Positions 1 through 11,906 are shown, counted from the first letter of the stretch. The stretch is DNA of 64,000 nt from Micrasema longulum (GCA_022494885.1 JAGVSM010003988.1:62001-126000); one strand, 5' to 3'. Numbers and translations are program-made. Notes: generated by a model not told the origin, from the letters alone.

Positions 1-2002
1 GAAGTTTATACAAAAAAATACAAATACAAAAAAATACTTCAAATATTAAGCAACCGAAAAAAATAAAAGAACAACATAATAATTATATATTTACAACAAC
101 ACAGCAGTTTCATACGAAGAACATTCTCACAAAATTTGTAAAATACAAAACATAAATATACTAAATGAAAAGAGCGAATATATATTGTTAAATAATATAA
201 ATCCAATAAAAATTAAAAGTACATAACAACATTATTTTCAAAATTCCAAATTAAAAATAGAAAGTAAAATAAAATTAAAGGTTATTCCTTACATCAACAA
301 AATTGTAAATATATTGAGGTTCACAAAAATAACCTAAGAAATGTAAATTACCCTTCAGTATCATTGAAATATTTAAATAGAGTTGTTTTATATAAAACAA
401 TACAATTTATGTTAAAAAAATCATACATATTTGATCTAGCATTTGAAAAAAGTATACAAATACTCTACGTTTAATAAATAAAACGAAAATAATTTTTTGG
501 ACATTTGTTGTTTGCTTTTGCTACAAATTTTGTTATTGTTACAAATTGAACCCGTGTCCACATACATGGTAGTCGAAGTGTGATACGAATGTATTTTATT
601 TTCAAAAATGTATTTCAACGAAAGTAAATAATGAAGTATTAAATATACATAAATTAATAAATTTGTGAACCAAGAAAGCCACCTTTTCGAATTTTTCAAA
701 GTAAGCTATTTTCGATACTTTTTCTTATTAAAATCACAGCGTCGAAACCTCATTAAAATCAGATTCCCTTACCCGACGCCAAACAAAACAAACCCCAAGA
801 TAAAAATGTTTTTCTTTGAATTCTGAAAAAAAAATTCGATGTTGGGTATAAAAAGTCTTTTTACGAAGCTCCTTTGTGGTGTGGATATCAGTCGTAACAT
901 TTCTCAAGATCAGAGCGATATTATTTTGATGATTGAATCTTGTATGGAATAATTTAGTTCGGATTGATTTTTGATGGGGCTAGGTAGATGCTGCGGATTG
1001 ATTGTTTTACTAGAAGTTGAAATAATATTATGGTGAATAATATAGAAGATACCATTATATGAAAATATTTGTGAAACTTTGTAAGAGTTTATTCATCTTT
1101 GGCCGTCTCGACAAGTAAATTGTATTCACTGTTGTAAACTTAAAAATAAAATATTCAGAGATATATGTACTATTTAAGCAGTGAGCTACGTTTATCGTCT
1201 GTCTTTTTAAAATGTCTTTTTTAGTTGATTTTTTAACAAATCCTCAGAAAAAATCACCATGAATATTTTCAATTCATTAGTATTGTATTTTCCATGCTAA
1301 TATCTGAATTTTGGACATAGCTAGGTTAGTGAATGTTACTCAGCTTTGTATGTTTTATAGTTTCTATAATAAACTGACAGAAAATGGGAAAAAGTTGTGA
1401 TAGACCGGGGTTTCCATGGACTTCTGATCTGTCAGTCCGCAACACTTGGAACAACCTGATTCAATCAAACTATACATTTATGTGATAAATGATAGAGACA
1501 CGATCCATTTGAGGCACAAATAAATTTGTAAATTGAAATTTGTGAGTTTAAAGTATCCAATGCAACATCAGTGCCTCGATTATGAACGCTATCTTCATCT
1601 GTATATATCGAGACGGTATACTTAACTTCTGTACTATCTGTATCTTCCTCGGTATTTATTTATTCATATTTTACTCTTACAAACCATAAACAATAATTTC
1701 GATTTATTTTCAATTTTATTTATTCATTTATATGTACATTACAAAATGGAATATCTTAATTCATACATATGGAAATAATTAGGTAAAATTAGGTATCTAT
1801 AAAAAAAATTAAAATGAATTTTTCAATCGAACAGCCGTTTAAACCGCCTCAACTTTATGCCGCTCTCGCAAAAAACCGTTCTCTAATTTTCTATAGTGCT
1901 TGTTTTGAACAAGTATCCCCACTACCTGGTCCAGTTATTTCTGTTCTGACTATTCTCTTAGTGTTTTTAGTGATTTTAGTGTCTTGATAAAACTAATTAT
2001 CG
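1..2002. other. AT-rich stretch without recognised gene
   Basis: No coding region, tRNA or recognisable transposon domain was found here. Open frames are short and composed of codons typical of random AT-rich DNA, including an 87-codon minus-strand frame at 436-699 rich in Tyr, Leu, Ser and Lys. A TTTATTTATTC-rich patch near 1660-1740 looks like an old retroposon tail, but nothing upstream of it identifies an element. Confidence 0.6.
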
Positions 2003-2175
2003 AGTGGGTACACACCTCCGACAGCAAACTTAGACTCGCCCAGTACCTTGTGCCGAGTTAAGCCGAGGGAACACGAGCTAAGCCGAGCGTATTGTGTAAA
2101 TGTGGGTACACCCCTACATGATACTTACTTCGACTCGCCCGATTCTCGTTGCGAAGAAAGCCGAGTTACTACGTG
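2003..2175. repeat. imperfect tandem duplication, unit about 98 bp
   Basis: Two head-to-tail units begin with GTGGGTACAC at 2004 and 2102. Each continues with an ACTCGCCC block followed by a GCCGAGTTA-like block. GC content is clearly above the flanks. A third GAGCTAAGCCGAG block lies between them. This could be a fragment of a minisatellite or of a MITE with internal repeats. No coding potential was seen. Confidence 0.7.
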
Positions 2176-2294
2176 ACGCGTTCAGTAGCATTTTATGAAT
2201 ATCTGTTTATTATAGTAAATGGTTTTAAGTTAGATGCTTATTTAAAGATATTGCATTATTAGAGTACATATCTAAACAGCAGTTTTACAGTAAA

Positions 2295-2314
2295 TATTAT
2301 ATATATATATATAT
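2295..2314. repeat. (TA)n microsatellite
   Basis: Pure alternating TA tract inside AT-rich DNA. Confidence 0.9.
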
Positions 2315-2420
2315 TTTTAATTTTGAGCCGTTCAAAATCATTAAAAATCTCATAAAATAATTTTCATATTCGTTAAGCTTCTTTTTCATTTGTTATTTTT
2401 ATTTATTATTATTATTATTT

Positions 2421-2453
<33 letters not shown>

Positions 2454-2864
2454 TAAAATTTATTTTTATTTAATATCAATCAACATACCTTTCTTATAAG
2501 ACTTACTCCCGAACAGGAAGCAGTGGTAAGTACTTACAAATTATAATTATAAATATTTTAGCTGAACTAATCATATTTAACATCACAATAAACTGTACCT
2601 ACATGTAAGTTTTATCTTTAATTTTAAAATATATATATTTTTATTTATGCATCTTTGATTACTTTTATTATTATTTATTGTTAAACAAAACTACATTTAT
2701 ATAAGGAATTGGTACCGAGAATAAAGTTATTAAACTTACTCGTAATAATGAGCACATATTTAAACAAGTGGCAAGTGGCTTGAACAAATTTTGTCAAATT
2801 AGAAAAAAATAAATAAACATAATAAATCAATATAATAAAGGTTCTAAAAATAAAAATTGAAAAA

Positions 2865-3047
2865 GTGTATAATAATAACATAAATATAGCGCAGGAAATT
2901 GGTAAAATAAACCAAAGTAGGGAATTAAATGCCGAACACTCCTCTAGTGGAACGGAAGGCCTGTTGACTACTGCCAACAGGCCGGCTTCTCCTGAAGAAT
3001 TTTTAGTGGTTTCCTCTCCACGTGAGCAAATGCTGAGAAGTTCCTGA
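2865..3047 (+). other. unassigned 60-codon open frame with a perfect hairpin
   Basis: This frame encodes a Glu/Ser/Pro/Arg-rich peptide, unlike the Lys/Asn/Ile bias of random frames here. It contains a perfect 9-bp stem (GGCCTGTTG pairing with CAACAGGCC, 2958-2983). An A-rich stretch follows after 3160. It might be the 3' end of an unrecognised retroposon. No family was recognised, and an antisense frame of 125 codons also spans it (2681-3058), so the coding claim is weak. Confidence 0.25.
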
Positions 3048-3204
3048 TTAGCCCACATTAATATATCCCTCCTGATCCCAATAGTTTAGATAAATTTTAA
3101 GATATTTAATTGTAGAAAAATCCACTTTTTGAAATATAAACCTTGTATATTATAAGCAATGTAAATAATAAAGCAACTCCTATATAAAAAAAAAAGATTA
3201 AAAA

Positions 3205-3335
3205 AAGGTGATCAGTCTTACGCTTCAGGTGTCAGTCCAGAAACAATAAAGTGTTGCAGTGTAAAACCACCGTTTAAATTAATATTTCTTGTCGACCTTC
3301 CCAGGAGTCGAACTACACTAGGAGACGGACTTTTA
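3205..3335 (-). repeat. SINE family C fragment (tRNA-derived)
   Basis: Matches the body shared by many copies in this window: GATCAGTCTTACGCTTCAGG, a TCAGTCCAG block, then an A/T-rich link to a GGAGTCGAACTACAC block. That last block is the reverse complement of a degenerate RNA polymerase III B box. The tRNA-like head lies at the right-hand end, so the element reads on the minus strand. The far part of the family consensus (CACCTAATGGTGCAT) is missing, so this copy is truncated. Confidence 0.7.
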
Positions 3336-3417
3336 TAATTTTAAATAATAATTTAACCACTTATTTTTTTTCTTCTTTTTACTTTTTTTTGTTAATTTTT
3401 TTTAGTTTTTTTTAACA

Positions 3418-3570
3418 ACATACAAAAGAGGTAAAACAGAGTACTAAAAAAAATAAAGCATAATTACATAGCAATGAAATAAATAAAAATAGTAAAAAAA
3501 AAATCCCACAAAGGCATGGCCTGTTCGTGGGTATACAAGAAAATGTTAATGAATTTTCACTCCTATAATA
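3418..3570 (-). mobile_element. LINE 3' UTR fragment (subfamily alpha)
   Basis: The reverse complement matches the segment that follows a LINE C-terminal coding fragment at 14500-14655, and also the segment at 61530-61660. Shared blocks include GTATACCCA(C/A)GAACAGGCC, ATGCCTTTGT and a TTTACTATTTTTACT run. No open frame remains. The orientation is inferred from the 14.5 kb copy, where coding sequence lies upstream of this block. Confidence 0.6.
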
Positions 3571-3740
3571 AAAAATGGAAAGTTATAATACTCACTTCTC
3601 TTTTTTCATTTTAAAGTTACACAAACTCCTTTACCAAGGTATACTTAACTGATGAATCTTGTCCCATTTCATTTTAAATTGGTCAAAATTTTGTAATAAA
3701 AAACCATAAATACTTATCAAAAGAAACAACACGAGTTAAA

Positions 3741-4330
3741 ATAAAATTTATTTCAACAGAGAGGGAAAAATTTTTGAGAAGGGAATATGGAAGTCTAGGC
3801 ATTTACAGGGCTTATGACCTGTCATTGGCTGGTTTAAGTGGCCACTTTACACACTGTGTAACATTCACCATTCTGCCTATGTTTGAACATCCACATTTCC
3901 TCACCAGTCTGCAAGCATTTGGGACATAATCAAATTGTTGAATTACTACCTGGTAAAAGAAGAAGTATAAAAATTGGAAAATTGTTTTCAGGCGTTGCCT
4001 AGTAGGTGATTTGGTTCAGCCGGATGAATCTTACCACGTGATAAAGGTTTCAGCTCTTTTACTTCACAAAAGTCAACAGATGGAAGAGTTGAGGAAATGT
4101 GGATGTTCAAACTTGGGCAGAATGGTGAATGTTACACAGTGTGTAAAGTGGCCACTTAAACCAGCCAATGACAGGTCATAAGCCCTGTAAATGCCTAGAC
4201 TTCCATATTCCCTTCTTAAAATTTTTTCCCTCTCTGTTGAAATAAATTTAAATATGAACAACTCCCTAGGGAGGAAATCCAGCCAGTCTGCAAGCATTTG
4301 GACATAATCAAACATTGTTAAAATAAAATA
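3741..4330. repeat. family A palindromic element, long hairpin
   Basis: Two inverted arms of about 155 bp (3745-3900 and 4090-4248) are nearly identical. They carry GTCTAGGCATTTACAGGGCT, CTGTCATTGGCTGG and TTACACACTGTGTAA. The loop holds the rest of the unit, including TTTTCAGGCGTTGCCTAG and CAACAGATGGAAGA. The terminus-like block CTGCAAGCATTTGGACATAA occurs twice, at about 3910 and 4288. No transposase was seen. Coordinates of the true ends are uncertain because copies in this window are permuted and truncated. Confidence 0.75.
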
Positions 4331-5809
4331 TTTTAAAAAACCTAACAAACTAAAAATAACAGCTGTTTTTTAATTAGGAGTAAGCCCTTCACATATTAAC
4401 ATTTATAAAGTTAAAAAAAAAAAGTTCGTTATGTTATACGTATTAAATTATGAGCAAATGTGGGATCAGATAATGAGTTTGGAAGGAGAGAGAAAGAGGA
4501 ACCAAGGAAAGAAAAGGGGATAAAAAAAATACACTTGAGAAAAAAAAAGCTCTAAAAACTCAAGGAGTTCAGGATTTTGGGGATATATAATAATGTTTCA
4601 GGCGTTTCTTGAAGGTGGCTAGAGAAGGTGCATTTTGTATGTGTAGATGTAGTTTATTCCAAAGTCTAGTGGCTTTTAATCCATTGTCTTTTTTCTATAA
4701 GGTTTCCTATTTCAGGGTTTTTATCTGTTAGCCATCGAGTCAAAAGTACTTCTATTTCACACATGAATTTGCATTATTTACTAAATTTAAACACAAGTTT
4801 GAAACATCATGCATTCAATCTATTTGTAACACGATAATACAGTGGTAAAGTAGGTGAAAGCAATGAAAATAGTGCATAAATCACTGAAAGCGCTACTTTA
4901 CTAGGTTCTGGTCTTCCAATCACGACATCACCCACAGTATTCAATGTCGCTCAAAGAAATTAAAACAATTCCCTAGACCACATGTGGGCAACCGATGGCC
5001 CGCGGGCTGGATCCGGCCCGTGGGACGTTTCGATTCGGCTCGCGGGGATGTGTTCTTTTGATTATATCAAAATTTATTCATAAATCCAAAACGTCCTACT
5101 TGTGTGATTTATTATTTTTTTAAACAATTGTGGTCGGCAGTACTTTAAGAGTTATTAAACTTATTACGTAATGTAGAACAGGAAAAATAACATTAGGAAT
5201 GAAAAGGCAATGAATAGAAAGTTGCTAAACTGCCGATATATACAGAAAAATATATACATGTTATTTTCAGTTAGCGAATTGCCCCATTGTCGGGTGAATT
5301 CTGACTTGCATCTAAACGGCTTCATGGTGCGTAAAACAGTGCATAAGATCTTGTTCTGTTATAGTTATTAGGAACATACCAACTGATTTCTTTTGGTATA
5401 TTTGGGTTACATAATAGGTCCAGAAGACAGACGTGCTAATTACGGAATTGGTAATTTTTCAGGCGAGCAGTTTAAATTTTGTCAAGTTGCTTTGTTGTCT
5501 TTGATTCCACGTCACTTATTATGAATATGATTTGGGAAGATTGAAAAATTAGTGTTCTAGTAAGTGCAAATGGTACGACAAGCTAATTTAATACATTAAA
5601 ATAATTAATGAAAATGTCTGATTTCATTTTTCGGACTAAGCATATTTGTCTTTTAGACCATCGAAATATCTGTGGCTTGGATCTAAAAGGGCCAATATCA
5701 TATTTTATTTTTTCTTTCCATTATTTTGTTGAGGATCGATGTGAATTGAAATATATTTATTTATCTAATTATTATATAATATATACGGCCTAAGCTAATA
5801 ACAACACTT

Positions 5810-6028
5810 TAAATTTATTTCAACAGAGAGGAAAAACATTTTTGAGAAGGGAATATAAGAGTCTAGGCATATACAGGGCTTATGACCTGTCATTGGCTGG
5901 TTTAAGTGGTCCATATTCCCTTCTCAAAAATGTTTTCCCTCTCTGTTGAAATAAATTTAAATATAAACAACTCCCTAGGGAGGAAATCCAGCCAGTCTGC
6001 AAGCATTTGGACATAATCAAACATTGTT
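5810..6028. repeat. family A element, compact foldback copy inside the hAT element
   Basis: It opens with CAACAGAGAGGAAAAACATT, runs through TACAGGGCTTATGACCTGTC and the TGGCTGGTTTAAGTGG block, then jumps directly into the inverse of its own start (CCATATTCCCTTCTC, CTCTGTTGAAATAAA). It ends with AACTCCCTAGGGAGG and CTGCAAGCATTTGGACATAA. The central part of the family is deleted, leaving a short hairpin. Confidence 0.75.
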
Positions 6029-6041
6029 TAATAACAACACT

Positions 6042-6478
6042 GTTCGTACCATTTATATGCAGATGATTTGTAATTGTATATTCATTTCAAACCCGTTGGC
6101 ATTGTTGAAACACATAAAGTAATGTCACTTGCACTCGAGAATATCTCTTCATGGACAAAAATATCGCACGCAACTACACTGGCTCAGTATCAGGCATAAA
6201 AGAAACATAAATATTCACCTCTTTACAATATTTCAAATATTTACACTTCGCCTGTTTATCTGAGAGAGCTCTTCTAACCTCTATCACAACACAGACTATC
6301 TCTTCGTTCTAGTAATCAGAGAACCCCTTTAATACCCTTTCATCGCTCTAATTTTCTTGCCTCCTCTTTCACAGTAGTAGCTGCTCGAGTGTGGAATAAT
6401 CTACCCACTAGTGTAAGAGACGCCCCTTCTTTATTAACATTCAAGTCAAGATTGAAATGTCACTACCTAAATATTTAA
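6042..6478 (+). pseudogene. CR1/L2-like LINE reverse transcriptase fragment, internally deleted
   Basis: Frame 6051-6180 reads HLYADD, the reverse-transcriptase motif C, then a stop two codons on (probably CAA to TAA), then a collinear LYIHF and SLALENISSWTKIS stretch. After a missing segment, 6302-6478 reads LRSSNQRTPLIPF, VAARVWNNLPTSVRDA and FKSRLKCHYL to a TAA stop. That is the typical C-terminal motif of CR1/L2-type elements. Several hundred codons between the two pieces are absent. It lies inside the hAT copy at 4979-7288 and is followed at once by a family B repeat. Confidence 0.8.
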
Positions 6479-6502
6479 GTTGTTTCTTTATACTTCTTCT
6501 TG

Positions 6503-6830
6503 ATGAGGAACTTCAGCCCTACGGGGAATCGGATATAATAAATGTTTTTTTGTTCGTGGTAAAAATTGTGCCACAAAATTTTCTGAAATATACAAAAAAA
6601 TAATATTAAAAAACTACTTTGAACGCGTCACTGGTTTATTTGAATCAAACAATGATAATAGAGTTATGGAAGATTTCCAGTTTGCTTGCCGTCAATGGAC
6701 CAATGATCGAGAATAAGCGGAAGAGAACCTTTGACGTCACACGCGGAGTTATTTCATAAACACAAAACTTGAAAAAATCATAGCGCTGGTAATACGACAC
6801 ACAAAAAATGTTTAAAAAAAATATGCTTGG
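6503..6830. repeat. family B repeat
   Basis: Shares AACTTCAGCCCTACGGG, GGATA(C/T)AA, TTTCTTG...GTAAAAATT, a GAACG(A)CGTCACTGGTTTAT block and GGACCAATGA with copies at 11021, 22560, 37335 and 39640. It contains GACGTCAC (CRE-like) and CCAAT. No open frame and no clear terminal repeats were found. The class is unknown; it is probably a non-autonomous DNA element or SINE-like repeat. Confidence 0.65.
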
Positions 6831-7491
6831 CTTATTAGTCTATTATTAAACTTTTTTTTTAAAAAACCACTGAACTTCCTTATTCAAGTTTTTTTTATAC
6901 AATTTCAATCCAGAATGTGTCAGTATGTGTTGTGTTCAAAAGGATTTTTAAAAACCTTAATGACAACAACTGGAAAACAAACTTTAGAGAAAATTAATTA
7001 AAGCACTCGGAACGTTGAAAAAGTTTCAAACTCTTGCGCGTCTGTATGTGTGATAAATGATTTTTTTGTACTTGGACTGCAGTTATTGATCAAGAAAATT
7101 ATTTCGATCCAGAGAGCATCATGTCATCATTCTGGTTTAATTACTGTGATGAATTTTTATAAGGTGTTCGCTGACTACTAGCGGCTATGAATGTCTTGTA
7201 TGTGTGAATTTTTATTTTAATACTCCAGCCGCAACTCGGGGGTAAATTGGCAATCTGGCCCAGACTTGAAAAAGGTTACCTATGCCTGCCCTAGACTCTA
7301 GACTTTTAAAGGGGCATATTCTATTCACTGTACTTTACTAGAAGTTTAAAGCTTATTTCCATCGAATCCTTATGATTGTGAAGTGATTGTCTGTGAATAA
7401 GTATTTTATGGTGTCATGATACGAGCTGGTTTTCAATATTAGGGTGTATTTCTATTTGTCTAGTAAAAATAAAATGTCGCTGTTTATATTA

Positions 7492-7840
7492 CCAAAATAT
7501 TTTGAGTATGTCCAAATGTTTGCAATGGTTAATCTTGTTAATTGTTAATCTTAATGACTTTCTGGTGGGTAAATTTCAGTATTTTGTCTTCAAACATTTG
7601 GACAAACTCAAAATATTGTAATAAAACCAACTGATCCAAGAAGAAGCTAAAAATTGAAAAATGGTTTTCAGGCGTTGCCTAGTATGTAAAATAATTCGAA
7701 CATATGTATCTCTTTACAATAATAATGGTTTTAGCTCTACAACCTCACTTAAATCAACAGATAGAAGAATTGATGATATTTAGACGGTCAAACATAAGCA
7801 AAATTGTGAATATTATACAGTGTGTAAATTGGCCGCATAA
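7492..7840. repeat. family A element, short inverted ends plus body
   Basis: The blocks TATTTTGAGTATGTCCAAAT (7498) and CATTTGGACAAACTCAAAAT (about 7594) form an inverted pair about 120 bp apart. The body continues with AACTGATCCAAGAAGAAG, GGTTTTCAGGCGTTGCCTAG, CAACAGATAGAAGAATTGA and TACAGTGTGTAAATTGGCC. This copy is the best hint that the TTTTGAG(T)TTGTCCAAA block is a family terminus. Confidence 0.65.
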
Positions 7841-8157
7841 ATATTAATATATTACATTATTTTTATTATTAATCATTGTTTATTATGTGAAAAAAAAAAG
7901 TTTAAAAGAGGAATAAATAAATGAAAATAAATCAGCCAATGACAGGAAACAGGCCCTGTAAATAATATAAACAAATTTTTTGAACACGTCTAAAAACTAC
8001 ATTAAATTTTAATTTGTATGAATGTATTATTGTTATGATATTTCTTTATATTTCCTATGTTTTTTTTCTCATGTACTAGTACTCAAAATTATATAAACTC
8101 TTATAAATTAACAACTACAACAGTTTAAGTCACTCTACAAGCACAAACTCTAATTTC

Positions 8158-8252
8158 AAATGCAGAGAATAACCCGAAGGTGAAGACAATACAATGTACT
8201 TTCCTCACCTTAAGGTTTGTCTCTGCATACGGGTATTAGTCTCTTTTTATGG
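8158..8252. repeat. short repeat shared with 52381-52465
   Basis: ATGCAGAGAATAACCCGAAGG and a downstream ACGGGTATTA match AAAGAATAACCCAAACGTG and ACGGGTATTAAATCC near 52.4 kb. Nothing identifies the family. Confidence 0.4.
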
Positions 8253-8904
8253 CGAGTTACAGTGATAACATTTACTAGATGTGAAAAAGTAGATATGTAT
8301 AGAATTTTTTAAAAACATGTACCTTTTATGAAATTAATTAATAAAGAAATTAAAAAAAAAAAAAATACCTAGACTTCCATATTCGCTTCTCTAAAATGTT
8401 CTCCATCTCTGTTGTAATTTGTTTATATTACTAAATACAATAAAACGAATGTGTTAACTCTCCCTTCCTGGTGATGTGTAGCTAGAACACAGCGTCTAAT
8501 AACTTTTTGTATACATAATAAATGCTGGGTTTAAATTTTCGGTGTTCCTACGTTACATATTTACGTAGATATCGGTAAATATAATTTATTATTTAATAAT
8601 AAATACTTATTGGATACAGAAAAAGCATTTTATCAGAAATTTTAGATAAATTACCAATACACTCAACAGCTCACCAATGTGTCGCATTGTCGCGACAATG
8701 AAGTAAAATAGTACTGAACATACGGCTCTCTCAAACACTCTTTACGTCTCCCTTTCGATGCTAAAGATATATTGGCAACGAGAGAGACAATTTCGCGCGT
8801 GCCGCAGGCCAGCGTGTACCACTGCCACCGAACGCCAGTTCCTCTTGGGGCTGCGCTAAGGGCGATATATAACATTAAAAATATAATCACCTTTGACTTC
8901 AAAG

Positions 8905-10110
8905 TATGTTTATTGAATCAAAAAGTCAGAAACTATTCTGCGCATTTGTCGATTTGCAAAAAGCGTACGACAAAGTAGATATAATGAAATTGTGGGGCGT
9001 GATGGAAAAGTATGAAGTAAACAATAAACTTATACGTGCAGTATCGTCTCTCTATGAGGAGAGTTCAGCTTGTGTAAGAGTCAATGGGGATTTACATCTT
9101 GGTTTGCGATCTCAAAAGGCGTGAAACAGGGATGTGTAATGTCACCATGGTTGTTTAACCTATACATGGACAACTGTATGAAAGAGATAGAATGTATGGG
9201 TATTGGAGCAAAATTGATAATTTTTCAGTAAGCTGCTTGTTGTATGCTGATGATGCAGTTCTGTTAGCAAGCAGCAAGGATGATTTGCAGCAAATAGTCT
9301 CTATAATGTATGATGTATACCTGGAGAGTGAATTGGCGATGAACAAAAGTAAGTCAAAAGTGATGGTATTTGAAAGGGATAGTGAGGTTACTGCTTAATT
9401 TGTGTATCTGGGAAGCATGTTTTCAAGAGATAGAAGAGTAGAAAAAGATGTTGAAAGAAGAGTGAATGCGGGCAACAAAATGAACGGAGCACTAAGCACA
9501 GTAATTTCTAATAAAAATATGTCAATCGAAGCTAAACTGGCAGTGCACAACGGAGTTTTAGTCCCAACACTTATGTATGGAAGTGAAACATGGAGCTGGC
9601 AGAGGAAGGATGAAAGCCGAGTGAACGCGGTTGAAATGCGATCTCTTAGACGAATGTGGGGGAAATCAATGTATAACAGGGTTACGAATGATGAAATCAG
9701 GCGAGAGTGTAAATTTGATTCAACTATATTTTTTTTAATTTCAAAATACAAAAATGTACAAAAAACACAATTGTATTCCCATGAGTTAGCAAACTCATTC
9801 TGGGAATTGATAAGATTAAGAAAGGGTCTCTAAAATGGTTTGGTCACGTAGAACGAATGGACGACGAAAGAATGGTAAAACAAGTATATATGGCGAAAAT
9901 GAACGGCAACGTGAGACGAGGACGACCAAAGAAGACGTGGCATGATCAGATAAACCAAAATCTTAAGTATGGTCATGTCAAAAGCAGACAGAACCGAAGG
10001 GCATGTATGACAAGATGTATGAATGTGGAGGAAGCTAGGAATGTATGCCAGGATAGACGTGTGTGGCGGTCTATTCTCTTTGCCTATCCTAACGGGGAAA
10101 TGGCGTGATG
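8905..10110 (+). pseudogene. RTE-like non-LTR retrotransposon, C-terminal half, broken
   Basis: Reads in order: FCAFVDLQKAYDKVD (8936-8980); then a frameshift; KGVKQGCVMSPWLFNLYMD (about 9108-9171, RT motif B); CLLYADDAVLLAS (9234-9272, motif C); NKSKSKVMVFE (motif D); an in-frame TAA at 9396; FVYLGSMFSRD; VPTLMYGSETW; RSLRRMWGKS; and, after a 100-bp insertion at 9713-9813, GSLKWFGHVERMDDERM, GRPKKTWHDQI and the C-terminal end. The N-terminal endonuclease is missing, so the copy is 5'-truncated. It cannot encode an active protein because of the frameshift, the stop and the insertion. Confidence 0.88.
9713..9813 (-). mobile_element. about 100-bp insertion inside the LINE
   Basis: Coding similarity stops after RRECK and resumes with DKIKKGSLKW. 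The intervening DNA has a poly-T start and CAAAATACAAAAATGTAC. Near-duplicates AATTTGAT and AATTGAT flank it. This fits a tiny 5'-truncated retroposon end inserted in reverse, with an imperfect target duplication. Confidence 0.5.
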
Positions 10111-10169
10111 GTAGTAGTAGTAATAAATAAATGAAAAAAAATAAATGGCAAAACATATTTTGAAATATT

Positions 10170-10325
10170 AAAATATTACACAGTGTAAATTAGCCAATTA
10201 AACCAACCAATGACAGGTCATAAGCCCTGTAAACACCTAAACTTTCATAATTCCCTTTCAAAAATGTTTTACCCTAGGGAGTAGAATCCAGCCTTGTCTA
10301 CAAACATTTGGACTCACTCAAATAC
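10170..10325. repeat. family A fragment
   Basis: Contains ACACAGTGTAAATTAGCC, CCAATGACAGGTCATAAGCC, CCCTAGGGAG and CTACAAACATTTGGACTCAC in family order. The hairpin partner arm is absent. Confidence 0.65.
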
Positions 10326-11020
10326 AATTTTTATTTGTTTATTTTAATATTTTGGCATACAAGCGAGTTAGTTGTGTGTTTAGGTGCGTACTACATACAT
10401 TCTAATATATTGTATATGGTATATATGGGCTTTCGTGAAAGCTCCCGCGGTGCTTCGCCAAATGGAATGACTTCAAACGTCAAACGTCAAACTTGAAGCT
10501 TTTGACATTCATATAATATCAGTGTTTGCACAGAGCCTATGTGTGTCCCGGAGTTGAGTGTAATAATTTCTCGCACCAATATCCGGGCTATTGGTTAGGG
10601 GTAGTTTGCATACCGGACGGATGGTGTCCCGCGTGGGACGGACCTCCCCCGGGTACTTAAAGAAATTGTGTTTGAACAGCGAAATGGAATGGAAGTTTTT
10701 TCTCTTTGCCAATGGAAATTTAGGGTCACCATGTTATTATCGCTGTTCAATATAAACGGGAGATGCCACCGGTGCTGAGACAAGGTTTTAATTATTCTCA
10801 GTAAACCTGTGTTTTTATGGATTTTTAATAATTAGGATAATAAATTACTGACTAATTTTGAGATCCTAGCCAAAGACATATTGCAATGTATAATGGGAAT
10901 AATTATTGATAAATATTTAAAATGGGCAGAACACATGAAATATATAACACAAAAAGTCGATACGTGACATCTTATCCCTAATTAAACTCAAATAACTAAA
11001 TCATATTTTATGTAACTCAA

Positions 11021-11290
11021 TGAAGAACTTCAGCCCTACGGGAAATTAGATACAAAAAATGTTTTCTTGCGCGGGGTAAAAATTAGAGCATCTTAAAAAC
11101 GTACGGAAAAAAACATAAAAAATATTTCAATAAAAACGCACTACTTAGAATGACGTCACTGGTTTATATAAATCAACCTATGATCTGAGAGCTTTGGAAG
11201 ATTTTCGGTATGCTTGTTGTTTCTGGACCAATGAGAAGAACTGAAAGGCGTGGCCCAAACACCGTTAAATGCCCTATATTCATCAACATA
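11021..11290. repeat. family B repeat
   Basis: AACTTCAGCCCTACGGGAAA, GAATGACGTCACTGG, GGACCAATGAGAAGAACTG and GGCGTGGCC occur in the same order as in other family B copies. It carries an 8-bp perfect CRE-like TGACGTCA. Confidence 0.7.
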
Positions 11291-11344
11291 TTAAGTTCTC
11301 CAAAACCAAAGCAATTTTCAGCAGAAGTGTACAAGTTTGGATTT

Positions 11345-11615
11345 TGTCTAAGAGAAGAGACCATTGCAGGAGACTGTTGCGAGATATCGATTTATATAAT
11401 ATTAAGCGTGTTGTCCAGATGTTTATTGAATTATATGTTTCGGCAATAATTTTTGATTTTTATTTTTGCTACTATTTAATAATGCAAATGCTTTCACTTT
11501 CCATTACGTTCACTCCCAACTCAACACCTGGCTTTTGGCCTTATAGAGATAGGGATACGTTATTTGATTTCTTTAGTAGTATATATGTATTTGTATGAAT
11601 AAATAAATAAATAAA
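11345..11615 (+). repeat. family D repeat
   Basis: Blocks ACCATTGCAGGAGACTG, GCGTGTTGTCCAGATG, CTTTCCA and CTCAACACCTGGCTTTTGGC recur in the same order at 59060-59750. The copy ends in (AAATA)n at 11600-11618, as retroposons do. The 5' part overlaps frames of 79 and 109 codons that resemble no family known to me, so coding status is open. Confidence 0.5.
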
Positions 11616-11906
11616 TATTACAACAGAGATGACCACATTTTAGTAAAATTAATATGAAAATCTATGCATTTACAGGGTTTATTCAAACGTTTAAATACGA
11701 CAGGTGTAATGACTTCTTCAATACATATTTCAAAAGAGATAGAGAACAATTTTAAAAAGAAAATATGGATGGTTAGGTATTTATGGGACTATGCACTGTC
11801 TTTTTAATTCGGTCTATATTTAAACATCCTTATACTTTTTATGTAATTTGTACTCTTATCGAAAACCATGCATGAGAGATATCATTGATAGACAAACACA
11901 CTTCAC

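Larger units (their letters stand above)
4979..7288. mobile_element. hAT-superfamily DNA transposon copy, nested and degenerate
   Basis: The left end starts CACATGTGGGCAACC, followed by GGCCCGCGGGCTGGATCC. The right end finishes GGTTACCTATGCCTG. These are the imperfect inverted ends and GGCCC-rich subterminal sequence familiar from animal hAT elements. The flanking octamer CCCTAGAC is duplicated exactly at 4971-4978 and 7289-7296, which is the 8-bp target duplication expected for hAT. Length is 2310 bp. No transposase frame survives. Insertions inside it (family A at 5810, LINE at 6042, family B at 6503) must be younger than, or have arrived within, this copy. Confidence 0.85.

Noticed and set aside
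4073..4348. 91-codon minus frame
   Set aside because: Lies on the right arm of the family A hairpin; the encoded order simply follows the repeat and is not kept in other copies.
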